From contig CM068373.1 in NCBI GenBank assembly GCA_034769895.1, positions 440,615,080 to 440,679,079 on the forward strand: a DNA stretch of 64,000 nt, in the 5' to 3' direction. The notes beneath the pieces were generated by a model. That model had not been told where the DNA came from and ran no database searches. It was given only the letters and a program-made list of their open reading frames with translations. The number at the start of each line of letters is the position of its first letter. Position 1 is the stretch's first letter. Source of the DNA: Magicicada septendecula. Taxonomy: Eukaryota > Arthropoda > Insecta > Hemiptera > Cicadidae. The position numbers and the translations under genes are program-made. Shown here piece by piece: positions 42,185-53,831 of this stretch.

Positions 42185-43135
42185 AACGTTATCACACAAA
42201 AAATTTTTATCTGAAATAATTGTGGTTTGTGTCATACAAATGAAAGATTTTTGTCACAGTAACTTTGTTATATTAAAGTGTCATACTTAAACATGTGTGA
42301 AAAATTTATCTGTACAATCTTTTGAAGACTACAGTATAGTTTTTCTTAAAAAAAAAAATATTTCAGATTAAATGATATTTTATTATGTAGAATTCAGATT
42401 ACATGGATTGGACTGTATTTGCTTATATGTTTATTCCCCTCTCCACACATTTCATCACTTACATTTGGTTTTTACATCTGTCCTGATAATTTTCAGCTAG
42501 TAGCAAAATTTGTTAAATATTTTTCAAACTTTTAAAAAATAAAAATGTCAAGATATGCTTGAAGGGTGTTTTTATTTGTTATGTTTTCATTTAATCTTGT
42601 GAATATTTTAATAGCGTCTGTTTTATGTTTAGAGCAAACTGTAAAAATAAATTCACTAATACCTTACCATGTGTGTTGCGCGCGTGCATGCGTGCATCCG
42701 CACATGTTATGATTCGCCTTCAATATATATAAAGAGATAGAGAATTCTGCATATGTTGACAAAGAGCATTTATGATACGTGTGTCTACTGTCATTTGTTC
42801 CTGTGTGCTGCTCTAATCATTGTGTATGGAGTCGAGTTTCCATTGGTCACTGTGTTCAAAGACCGACAGATTAACTTGTTTTTTTTTCTGTTTATAGTAA
42901 ATTGAGAAAAGAGATGAGAAGTAGAAACCAGTAACATAGGGTGGAAAACAAATTATGATGTTAGAAAATCACAAATAGTGTAGTTACATAATAAAACTCA
43001 AAAAATATAATTATTGGGCAGATTTTGAAAAAAAATTGCTCTAAATTTGGATCAGTCAGGATTTATCCATGATGGATGTCGAACGCAATGGAGAAATGGA
43101 GAGGCTGGGTGAGAGCACCATTTTTTATACACTGA

Positions 43136-43138
<3 letters not shown>

Positions 43139-43181
<43 letters not shown>
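43139..43181. repeat. (TA)n microsatellite
   Basis: About 21 TA units. Confidence 0.92.
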
Positions 43182-43186
<5 letters not shown>

Positions 43187-43727
43187 TGAGGTGCATTTTC
43201 AAACCCCTAGATCAACTGAGCCTATGAAAACGAGTACTGAGATAACAGGGCCGAAGCGTAGTGCCCATCATATTAACTTGCTTATGTGTCAAATAGATCA
43301 CATAAGACATCCTACCTTACCTGACTCCTAAACTGTTTCGAGCCATTATGCTATATTTTACCCTTACTTGCTAATTTCAGTTCAAGACTTTAATGATTTC
43401 ATTCAGATTCAGAGACATCACATCAGCCAAAAAGTTTTATTTATACTCTATAACTCATTTCAGTTTTTGTCTTTCCAGAAAGCCTACCCAAGACTAATTT
43501 TAAGCAAATAGTTGTTTTAAAAAAAGTAATTTCGTTAAAATGTGAACCCACTATATATTTGATAATTTTGCATAAAGTACATATAGTTTGATTTAAATCT
43601 GTTTATGCTTGCCACTTACCAATCATTTTCTTTCTATAGATCATTTCACAAGTTATCACCACTTAGACCATTATTTCTCCTGGGGGCTTCTTGGGCTTTG
43701 AGTTTTTAAAAAACGGTTTGTAATTTA

Positions 43728-43880
43728 ATTGAAGGCCGTAGACCACTAGGTATGGTGCTTGGCTACTAATGTAGAGGTCCTGTATTTGTTTCCCAGGTGC
43801 GCCATAAAATCATGATGCATTTTTCAGCCTCCCCCCCCCCCCCCCCCAGTCAAAACAGCCTGTTAAGATAACATTCTGGG
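43728..43880 (+). mobile_element. Possible tRNA-derived SINE relic
   Basis: CCACTAGGTATGGTGCTTGG resembles an A-box region, and GAGGTCCTGTATTTGTTTCCC resembles a decayed B box (GGTCCNGGGTTCGATTCCC type) at the right spacing. A C-rich run follows at about 43832. No target duplication was found. Confidence 0.4.
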
Positions 43881-46229
43881 ATTAATAATGGGTGGCTGAA
43901 GAGTTAAATATGACTGATAATATTAAAATGAAACAAAAGCTTTTGTTATAATATGCAGAACAAAATTATTCTAGTAATATATCCCAGGTTAATATAAACA
44001 AGTAACATTTTTTGTATAGCTGGATTAATGAATGTATAAGATTTATAATGAATTATGTAGCTGTGCATTTGTTATAATATAAGCAATATTTTGTTTACGC
44101 ATAGAAAATGTGTAAGGCAATGAGGCGAGTGTTCACATAACAAGAAACACTGAATATTTATGATCTGTTTTGAATATTTACTTAAGCATTAAAGATGTTT
44201 TGAATATTGACACACGGTGGTCTATGTTTTTCCTAGTCTGATTAAAGATCTTGAATCTATGGCCAAAAGATTTGTTCCTCGAAAATTGTTATAAAATAAA
44301 AGTTGTGTAATTTATAATGGTGGCTGCTTCATGCTGTGTCATTTCAGTGTTTTTGTAATGCATCATTATAATAATATAACATTAAAACAGTTTTTTTTTA
44401 ATCCATACGGTATTTAAAAATGTGTAATAGCAACAATATTGTTAATGTATTTTCATATATTTGTGGGTGTTTTATATTCTTATAACATATAAAAATTTAT
44501 TATTACAAATTTAAAATTATGATATTGTGAGTGTGAGTATATAATATAATGTTATACATATTATATAATATTTATATATAAAGTTAACATAAAATACGAT
44601 TTAACATAAGATGTTTTTAAAGAAAATTGTTTATTATATTTGAATGATAAAGTAATTGTTCAAACTATTATATAATTAATTGTTCATAAAAGATAAAATT
44701 TATGTTTTCAGTAAACGTTTTTACACTGAATATGTAGTAGATATAATAACCACAAAGTTGAAAAGTTTCTACTGATTTATTAAATATACAAGAAGGGTGT
44801 ATTCAAGTTATATGTAGTACAGTCCATAGAATGTAGTGTTAAAATCATTTTTAAGCATAGTTTAGAATAAAAAAATAATAATATTTAACTTTGTATAAGT
44901 TATTTGTTTTGGTTTAGGCCATCAGCAGTAAACATATAGTAGGAATCGTTGCCAATTGTTAGGCATTTTCATAGTCAATAGGTTTTTTTTTTGAACAGTG
45001 ATTTTGAAATGTCAGGTATTGTAGCACACTTCTCTTTAGAAACTTATGTGTGGAGTATTTCCAATTTTTTTTCAAGTCTCGTGTAGACTAATTTTTTTGC
45101 TGATGAACTTGTTATAAATTTATTATTACTACTACTACTTGAGCTAATTATTTAAAGCAGTAATCATATAAAACTTGTCTCATAGCATCATTCAATCCAT
45201 TTATCATTCACATGAAGTAGATATCATTAAATCATTTTTAAAAATGTTTTTAGTATTTTCAAGAATTGTAAAATAGATATGAGGAATAAACACAAAACAC
45301 ATTTTTACCACTTTTTAAAAATAATTACTAAAAAACAACTTTACAATAATAATTTTTCTATCTGCATTGTGTATGATCATGATCAGTCTTTTTGTTATAA
45401 ACCACATTTTTATCATCATAAAATATTTATTTGTTTGTAGTCATTATGGTTATACAAGTTAAAACTGTTACTTTTATGAGTACTTTTAGCAAATAAATAA
45501 GTTAAAAATGTTTTAAAGTTTTTATTAAAGTACAAAAATGGTTTAAAAGCTCAGCTTTCTGCACTCAGTATACATTGCATGGTGTATACTGTAATATTTT
45601 TTTGTAATACAAAGAATGTTTGAAAAAATGTATACCTAAAAATTTAACTTTGTTTCCATAAATAAAATAAAGTGATTTGTTATATAATCTTTTTATATTA
45701 TGGTTTCTGTAAGACTAAATTGTGTGTTAACTTAAAAACATATTTAGGAATGTTATAAATATGCATTTTAAAATATATTAAAAATTAATTAAAAGTTGTC
45801 ATTAAAATTGTTTAATATTGTTCTTATGTAAAAAATAGAAAATACTTGTGTAAGTGATAGTTGGCCTATGTCTGGTGACAAAATATCTCTAAACGTAAAA
45901 ATTTTAAATTATAAATTTATCATTGGTTGTAATGTATGATAAATACAGACAGTATGTATATGTATAAAACATGTTGCTTTGTTTCTTACGTTAATGCTTA
46001 GGTAAAATAAATAATACTGGAAGATTACTTTTTATTTATTTTAACCTTGGCCTGAGGTTTGGTAGCCTGTGTCCACCCAAAAGTTTCTTTTCCCACCTCC
46101 CAAATTGGAGTGGCTGTAGAACAAAATGTGCGCACAGTGGGAATTTTAAAATTGTAGGAATTTAATGTTACTATAAAAATGTGTTTTCTAAAACAGTGAA
46201 TCTACAACGATAACCAGTTTTGTAACTTT

Positions 46230-46910
46230 ATGATTCTTCTGTCCCTATACAACTTTTCCAACTGTATGTGGGATCGACATTGCTGACAGCTCGTCTCCAA
46301 TTGGTCTCAAAGCTGGTTTTCCCTCAGATCGTCCTTTACACAATCCATTTAATTCTGCGTCATTCTCTCACTATGTATCCACCACTTGTTTCTCCATCTC
46401 CACCACCATTCTCTTCTCTTCATGTGACCATACCAATGTAGTCTTCTTACTTCCGTCTTCTTTAATATCACTGCTACCTCATGTTCGTCTTATTATGTTG
46501 TTCCTGACCTTATCCATTTTAGTTACTCCACACGTCCACCTAAGCATTTTCATTTCCAGCTACATCAATGCTGATCTTACTACAGTTTTATATAGATTCC
46601 CCCTAACTTGATTAGCACCCTTTACACCTTCCTCCAGTTAGTACATCCTACTTTAATTGTGTGCTATCTCTACATCCAGATTTCTGTCTCCAGTTACAAC
46701 TGAACCCTGGTGTTCAGCTTTATCTCTTGCATTCTGATCTCACAATGTTAATCCTCATTGAAACGTAAATATTTTGTCTTCTTTCTGTTAACGTTAACAC
46801 CTCTTTGCTCCAAGGTGCCCTCCATTGTCCAGTTTTTCCTTCACATCTCTGTCGGTACTGCACAGCATGCTGTCATCTATAAATGCCATGCACTAGAGAA
46901 ATAAATCTCA
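46230..46910 (-). mobile_element. Decayed LINE relic
   Basis: On the minus strand the 5' part reads MAFIDDSMLCSTDRDV, a reverse-transcriptase catalytic block (FADD changed to FIDD), and the 3' part reads LRWYGHMKRR, the RLRWYGHV block of the RT C-terminal region. Everything between is frameshifted. No ends seen. Confidence 0.7.
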
Positions 46911-46959
46911 ACTAAATCCATTCAGTTGGCCTTACACAGCTTCTAACCCGTGTTCTTGT

Positions 46960-48509
46960 TCCTTTATACATTTGTAACTTTGTAAATTGGTCACAAAAAA
47001 AAGAAAGTACCGTAATTTATGTCTGTAGTAAAGGTAAAAATGATAGTATATTACTGATGTTTTGAAACCATTGATTTGTATGCTGGTATCTGATACACTG
47101 AGCATAGTGTAATTTCATGCATCTTTTGATTTGTGTTAATGAATGTGACAAGGTCTTGTACTATGCTCTCTTTTCGAAATTAATAAGTTTCACTACTTAG
47201 TTTAGGATTCTACAGTAAACTGATTAATTTTATAGTTCAGTTGCCCCACACGTTTTTTGTGAAAAAATTTGTGTTGTCGAAAAGTTTCACTAAATACTAC
47301 CTTACAAGCTTAAAAGTATATTAACTATCAAGCCTTTACTTCAAGTTACACGTACAATAACAATAACAGTAATACTCTATTTTCCCTAGAGCTACTGTAG
47401 AAAAAAAAAAGAAGCTTAGGTTCAGTTATTATGGCTATCTTTGCAAATGTCTGCTCACTCGTAGTCTAGAAATACTGTATAATTATAGTAATACAGTAAT
47501 CAGCGAGATGTATTTCAAGATAATGGTTTTATTTGTTAATTGAAAAATTCACGTTTCCTCTGTACAGGTAGGTAATTTTTCTAATATAAACCCGGCTTTA
47601 GATTTGTGAATTCAGATTACTACAAAACACAATATGGGTTTTGAAACAAAGTAAAATAAAAGAAAACAATGTTTTTAATACTTCAAAATAAAAATGTTCT
47701 GTAAGTTATTTGCTGTTCTCATAAAACCTGTCGCCCTTCCCCATGGTTAAGAATCTTTAGGTCCATTGTTTTATTCCAAAATTTAAACTTTATCAAGGGA
47801 TCTGAAGCACGTAAATAACAATTATGACATTTTAATGGTATAAGTTGTCTACGTTAAACAGTGAAACTTTTAAGAAGTGCCGATTTATTGAAACAGTTCC
47901 AGTCCATTATCTGTGTGCTACAAACTTTTGGCTGCAGAAATTAAAGTAATAAAGAATCTGCTTTATAGACATGATAAAGAAAATAGTACAGGAACTCAAA
48001 ATTTACCTGTTGGAAGAAAAACAAATTAGCAATAAGCAAAATATACAAGGTGGCACAAATAACTGTTACTATTCTTCCATTAACTGAATCCATTGGAGAA
48101 CATTTTCATTCCTTAAAATTTTTATGATGCTGAGAATGTGTGATGAATGGCTCAGCAGCCTGTCTTAACAGCTGTTGAAAGGCACTTGTAAAAGATTGGA
48201 CCTCATTAATCAAGGTTTGCTGTTTAGTTGGCACCATAAGGAAACCATTGCCCATATAATTCAAATGGAGATTTTGTGGCTATAAGCCTGCATGAAAAGG
48301 TGGTATGGTTTGTCACATGCTCAAATACACAGCTATTGAGTTAGGAAATAAAAATATTATTGCAAAAATAATATTAGGAAATAAAAACTCCAAATGCATG
48401 ATAAGCAAGAAATTTTTTATTTTTTTGGTTAGTAACTTTTCATCAGCAGGAGGATTGTACCCAATAGTTAGAGTTTAATTATATACTTTGCAGTTTATCT
48501 GTACAATAT
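46960..48509. other. Non-genic stretch, nothing recognised
   Basis: AT-rich sequence without coding signal. 48040-48330 is less AT-rich and could be part of an old repeat, but no ends or protein traces are visible. Confidence 0.35.
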
Positions 48510-49254
48510 TGTTACAACGGTCTCACTGATCATCATATGGCACAGTGGAAAATAAATTTCAGACACCAATGAAGTTACTAAGAACCAGCTTTAATTAATC
48601 ACAAAAATGACAGTTTGTAATCAACAAGATTATACTCATACAATAATTCTAATTAAAGTTGTCCACACACAATAATAATGTCAAATAATAGAGTCCCACA
48701 CAATCCCACTTCTGACACCACTGTTAAAGGTTCTATCCCACTTCTGCCACCACTCTTACGAAGGTCACTCTGATCGCCGTATGGTACATTGAAAACAAAA
48801 TACAAACACCAATTAAATCACTAATTGCCAGCTTTAATTATCACAATTAATAATTTGTAATCAACAAGTTATTCAACAAGATTAGTGTCATACAATAATT
48901 CAAGTTAAATTTGTACACTCGCAATAATATCAACTAATGTCAACTATTAGAATTCTACACTAACTATGTATAACACAATAACACTTTGCTGCAATTGTGT
49001 AAATCTCCACTCAATCTGTACTAAGGAAAATCACTCAAAACAACTAACTGACAAGACGGCTGCTATGGCTTTTTATAGGTAGTGCACATCTTCTAGAAAT
49101 TTTCCATCCTCACTGTGGTGTCAGCTAATGCGTATTTCAAGTGTTCTCCAGAGTACTCTTGAGTGCGGGCTTAACTGAGGTTAGGCCTGTACAACTAGGG
49201 GAGGGACAGGTGGAGGATGTGCTTGGTTGTTCAAGAAGGTTCTTGTTACAATAT
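48506..49254 (-). mobile_element. LTR with internal partial duplication
   Basis: A minus-strand LTR segment 48510-49250 starts TGTTACAACGG, ends TTCTTGTTACA and has ATAT on both sides. It contains two partial copies of the 3' half of the LTR (48510-48740 and about 48750-48975): a (GATC-TCGTATGG) block, the CACCAATTAA block and the AGCTTTAATTATCAC block. A reverse TATA region (GGCTTTTTATAGG) at about 49068-49080 matches that of the LTR at 50425-50917. It looks like a rearranged solo LTR or two nested ones. Confidence 0.65.
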
Positions 49255-49785
49255 TGTTATGACGGTCTACTGGTCGTCGTATGGTACAGTGGAAAACAAA
49301 ATACAAGACACCAATTAAGTCACTAATCACCAGCTTTAATTATCACAATTAAACAGTTTGTAATTAACAAGACAGTCTCTTATAAACAAATCGAATAAAA
49401 ATTGTTTACATGCAATAGAAAACTGTCAACTGATATAAAACACAATTTTACTACAATTGTCCCCTGCAATTGTAAAAGGACATAACACTTTGCCGCACTA
49501 ATAACCACTTGAACGCACGGAGTAATATCACCCGATAATAACTGAACTAAGGCCACTGAGTCCTTGTATTTATACCCCTGCTCACAGACCAGAACATTCC
49601 ATAACTACATGTTATCTCTACACTACATTATAATTAATTGCGGCCTTGACACAGTCAGCGAGGCTGGCGGCGTCCAGAAAAGTCTCGCAAGCACATGTTG
49701 AAATCATGTACATCACAACATTCAGCCAGATTCCAATGGATCATTCGAGAAACACGTAGATTGTTCTGTGATGTCATAACAATAT
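49251..49785 (-). mobile_element. Solo LTR (Gypsy-like, 4-bp target duplication)
   Basis: The LTR is 49255-49781, with terminal inverted repeats TGTTATGAC / GTCATAACA and ATAT duplications on both sides (49251-49254 and 49782-49785). It shares the AGCTTTAATTATCAC and ACCAATTAAGTCACTAATC blocks with the neighbouring LTRs but differs in the promoter half, so it is a related subfamily. A 4-bp duplication fits Gypsy-type integration. Confidence 0.7.
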
Positions 49786-50420
49786 GTTATTTTTGTAATA
49801 TCATAATCTCAACACCATGCACTTAGAAGGGAGCAAGTGGCAGACTGTACACATTAGCATCAGGGTAGATAAATAACAATCTACAGTTTGTTCTAACATT
49901 TCAAATTAATTTGAATTTTTGAAAACATAAAATTTAAATACTATCATTCAAACAGTTAAAAAAAACTTGATAATTGATGAAATCTCAACAAATTGTTGAA
50001 GTAATGATAATTTAGGAATTAACTAAAATCTTAATAGATTACTCCTGAATTTCTAAATTAGCAAATAAAAAATTTGTAATTTATGTACTTGATAATTTCT
50101 TGTGTTTTCACAATTTTTAGTAAAGCATCAGTATCAGCTGGTTTTTACTCTGGATTTAGTGGTGAATGATAAACTGAAAGTATCATTCATATGACTAGAT
50201 CCTTCGAAGAACAAAACAAACAAAGAAATACAAAGCATTAACAACAACATAATAATAATTAATAATAGTGTAATAATAATATTTTAGAATTATATAAACA
50301 AATATTATAAAAATAATACAATATTTTTAGAAAACTGATCTACTTGTTTAAAACCTGAGAAATCTATTATCACAGTTTCATTCAAGAACTTATATCACCC
50401 AAGCATTATTATTAATTTGA

Positions 50421-50921
50421 ATATTGTAACGAGAACCACACCGATTCGTTAGAACAGTCGAGCCCCCCCCCCCGGTAGGAAGGTCAAGGCCGTGTTCAAG
50501 TATGTTCCAGATTCTTCAAGAGCACACTTGAAATACACATTAGCGTGCACATTGAGGATGGAAAATTTCTAGAATGCGTGAACTACCTATAAAAACTCAT
50601 AGCAGCCGGCTTGTCAGTCAGTTGTGTTGAGTGATTTCTTTAGCGCAGATCGAGTGCTTGTAGAATTATTGTAGCGAAGTGTTGTTGTGTTATAATTAGT
50701 GTGGAATTTTTTATATTTGACATTATTATTGTGTGTGCATAATTTTACTTGGATTGTTGTTAAGAGACTATCTTATTGATAACAAATTATTAATTGTGAT
50801 AATTAAAGCTGGTTATTAGTGACTTCATTGGTGTCTTGTATTTTGTTTTCCACTTTACCATACAATGATCACTGAGACGCTACTATCACTCATAACACGA
50901 AGATGATCATTGTAACAATAT
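50421..50921 (+). mobile_element. Solo LTR (Gypsy-like)
   Basis: The LTR is 50425-50917, beginning TGTAACGAGAACC and ending CATTGTAACA, flanked by ATAT (50421-50424 and 50918-50921). A TATA box lies in CTACCTATAAAAACTC near 50583-50598, followed by the conserved transcribed region. No internal retrotransposon sequence or primer-binding site follows, so this is a solo LTR left by recombination. It has the opposite orientation to the two LTRs to its left. Confidence 0.8.
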
Positions 50922-51003
50922 TATCAGAGTATCAAACAAAAATACCATATTAAATTTAATAATATATATAATACTTTCACTAATGAACTTACTGTTGTCA
51001 CTT

Positions 51004-51042
51004 CCCAAACGTTTCGAGATGTTGTTTCTCTTCTTCAGTGGG
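51004..51042 (-). ncRNA. Hammerhead ribozyme (family B, sense arm)
   Basis: On the minus strand: stem I CCCA/UGGG, core CUGAAGA, stem II GAGA/UCUC with a 7-nt loop, GAAA, stem III AC/GU without a loop, cleavage nucleotide U. All invariant residues are present. It follows the end of the endonuclease frame by about 30 bp, as in Penelope terminal repeats. Confidence 0.8.
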
Positions 51043-51074
51043 TTTAATACTGACTGTCGATTACAGAATAACCG

Positions 51075-52391
51075 TTACGGAAAAATGGTGTGTGTGGTGG
51101 GGGTTGATGGTGGGAAGGGATTGGCGTTGAGGTTCGAATTATGTGTGTGGATCAGTGTGTGAAATAGTGTATGTGATTTGTAATGTATTTGTTCATTTAA
51201 TATGTTGTTTGGTTGTAGTGTGTGATATCTGTATATTTCAAATTGTTCAGCTGTGTTTAGTTTTCTACTTTTAGGTAAGTAGTGTAATATTTCCATGTTG
51301 TGTTCTATGTTTGTGTAACTGTGGTTTTCGTTATGTAAATGTGTGGCAAATGTGGAATGTATGTAGTTTGTGGTGAGGGCTTTTAAATGTTCAGAAAACC
51401 TGGAAGAAAAAGATCTTCCCGTCTGGCCGATGTAGAATTGTTGGCAATCATTACAATTTAATTTATAAACCCCTGTTTTGCTGTATGTGTCAATGTCTTT
51501 GTTAGTATTGTTTATGTGTTTTCTAATGGTGTTGTTGGTTCTGTAGGCTACTTTATAATTTTGTTTCCTAAATGTGTTTGCAATTTTATGTGTATTGGAA
51601 TTGTAGTATGTAAGTGTTATGTATTTACTGGGTTGTGTGCTGTTGGTCAGATGTGTTTTACTTTTTGTGTTGAGGATTCGTTTGTGTAGTTTATTTATTA
51701 ATTCGGGGTTGTATCCGTTTTTGACTGCTATGTATTTAATTGTGTTTAATTCATCTTGGTTATCATGTGTGTTTAGGGGTATTGACGTGAGCCTATGGAG
51801 CATGTAGTTGAAAGCTGCATGTTTGTGTTGAGTTGGGTGGTTGGATGTGTTGTGTATGACCATGTCTGATGTGGTGGGTTTTCTGTATATTTTGTATGTG
51901 TGTGTGTTGTTTGTTTTGGTGATTGTAAGGTCTAAAAAGTTTATGCTGTTATTTAATTCTATTTCAAGTGTGAATTTTAATTTATGGTGTATAGTGTTAA
52001 TGTATTTGTGGAAATTTTCTATTTGTCTTTTGTTGCCGTTGTAAAGGAGTAAAATGTCGTCAACATACCTGTGCCAATATATTATTTTATCGGTGTATTT
52101 GTTGTTGTTCAGTATGTGTTTCTGTTCTATGGTGTGTATGAATATTTCTGCTAGTATACCTGATATAGGGGAGCCCATGGGTAGTCCATCTGTTTGTGTG
52201 TAATACATGCTATTGTGAGTGAAATAATTTTGATCTGTGATAATTTTAGTTAGATGGATGATCTCATTTATGTGTGTTTCGGGTGTGTTATTTATTTTTA
52301 GTAATTGTTCTAATGTAATTATGGTTTCTTTTATGGGAACATTGGTGTATAGGTTTGTTATGTCGAATGAAGCAAGTGTGGAATTGTGGGG
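51075..52391 (-). pseudogene. Penelope-like RT-GIY-YIG ORF, 5'-truncated (left arm)
   Basis: The frame enters from the centre of the dimer without a start codon and includes ASFDITNLYTNVP (RT motif A with a catalytic Asp), TDGLPMGSPISGILAE (motif B) and HRYVDDILLLYNG (motif C with the catalytic Asp pair). The thumb region follows, then the GIY-YIG endonuclease: GVYKLNCNDCQQFYIGQTGR, with the CxxC pair typical of insect Penelope elements. It ends near 51075 with a stop. Only the N-terminal part upstream of motif A is missing. The first internal Met at 52208 lies after motif A and is not a real start. It encodes a product for target-primed reverse transcription but is not complete enough to act. 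Confidence 0.9.
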
Positions 52392-53669
52392 AATGAAGCA
52401 AATGGAATAATAATTACATTAGAACAATTACTAAAAATAAATAACACACCCGAAACACACATAAATGAGATCATCCATCTAACTAAAATTATCACAGATC
52501 AAAATTATTTCACACACAATAGCATGTATTACACACAAACAGATGGACTACCCATGGGCTCCCCTATATCAGGTATACTAGCAGAAATATTCATACACAC
52601 CATAGAACAGAAACACATACTGAACAACAACAAATACACCGATAAAATAATATATTGGCACAGGTATGTTGACGACATTTTACTCCTTTACAACGGCAAT
52701 AAAAGACAAATAGAAAATTTCCACAAATACATTAACACTATACACCATAAATTAAAATTCACACTTGAAATAGAATTAAATAACAGCATAAACTTTTTAA
52801 ACCTTACAATCACCAAAACAAACAACACACACACATACAAAATATACAGAAAACCCACCACATCAGACATGGTCATACACAACACATCCAACCACCCAAC
52901 TCAACACAAACATGCAGCTTTCAACTACATGCTCCATAGGCTCACGTCAATACCCCTAAACACACATGATAACCAAGATGAATTAAACACAATTAAATAC
53001 ATAGCAGTCAAAAATGGATACAACCCCGAATTAATAAATAAACTACACAAACGAATCCTCAACACAAAAAGTAAAACACATCTGACCAACAGCACACAAC
53101 CCAGTAAATACATAACACTTACATACTACAATTCCAATACACATAAAATTGCAAACACATTTAGGAAACAAAATTATAAAGTAGCCTACAGAACCAACAA
53201 CACCATTAGAAAACACATAAACAATACTAACAAAGACATTGACACATACAGCAAAACAGGGGTTTATAAATTAAATTGTAATGATTGCCAACAATTCTAC
53301 ATCGGCCAGACGGGAAGATCTTTTTCTTCCAGGTTTTCTGAACATTTAAAAGCCCTCACCACAAACTACATACATTCCACATTTGCCACACATTTACATA
53401 ACGAAAACCACAGTTACACAAACATAGAACACAACATGGAAATATTACACTACTTACCTAAAAGTAGAAAACTAAACACAGCTGAACAATTTGAAATATA
53501 CAGATATCACACACTACAACCAAACAACATATTAAATGAACAAATACATTACAAATCACATACACTATTTGACACACTGATCCACACACATAATTCGAAC
53601 CTCAACGCCAATCCCTTCCCACCATCAACCCCCACCACACACCATTTTTCCGTAACGGTTATTCTGTAA
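52386..53669 (+). pseudogene. Penelope-like RT-GIY-YIG ORF, 5'-truncated (right arm)
   Basis: A mirror copy of the frame at 51075-52391, open for 427 codons. Homology starts at IITLEQLL (52408), so motif A is absent, while motifs B (TDGLPMGSPIS) and C (HRYVDD) and the complete GIY-YIG domain (GVYKLNC...FYIGQTGRSF) are intact. Differences from the left arm are few, e.g. NFLNLTI for NFLDLTI and FDTLIH for FHTLIH. Near the end, one length change shifts the frame from HTIFP to HHFSVTVIL. The first codons come from the unique centre and are not part of the protein. Confidence 0.9.
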
Positions 53670-53687
53670 TCGACAGTCAGTATTAAA

Positions 53688-53726
53688 CCCACTGAAGAAG
53701 AGAAACAACATCTCGAAACGTTTGGG
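53688..53726 (+). ncRNA. Hammerhead ribozyme (family B, antisense arm)
   Basis: Exact mirror of 51004-51042: CCCA (53688-53691), CUGAAGA (53692-53698), GAGA/UCUC hairpin, GAAA (53715-53718), ACGU, U and UGGG (53723-53726). Unlike most family A copies, the inverted arm here retains the intact core, so transcripts of either strand could in principle cleave. Confidence 0.8.
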
Positions 53727-53831
53727 AAGTGACAACAGTAAGTTCATTAGTGAAAGTATTATATATATTATTAAATTAATAAAGTGAACGAAGAGGATGC
53801 AACAACAAGATAATTTTAATACCATATTAAA

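Larger units (their letters stand above)
42190..46229. other. Non-genic AT-rich stretch
   Basis: Very AT-rich. It contains a (TA)n run at 43139-43181, a possible tRNA-derived SINE at 43728-43880 and a poly-C run near 43832. I see no coding signal. Confidence 0.5.
50941..53831 (-). mobile_element. Penelope-like retroelement, near-identical inverted dimer (family B)
   Basis: Two arms in head-to-head orientation: 50955-52320 (minus) and 52408-53777 (plus), with a single-copy centre of about 87 bp. The 14-bp repeat AATACCATATTAAA flanks the whole structure (50941-50954 and 53818-53831), so it appears to have entered as one unit. Only the right side has the extra 40-nt extension (53778-53817), which by comparison with the other copies marks the 5' side and makes minus the sense strand. 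Each arm carries the RT-to-GIY-YIG frame and an outward hammerhead ribozyme. Only a few amino-acid differences separate the arms, so the element is young. Confidence 0.88.
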
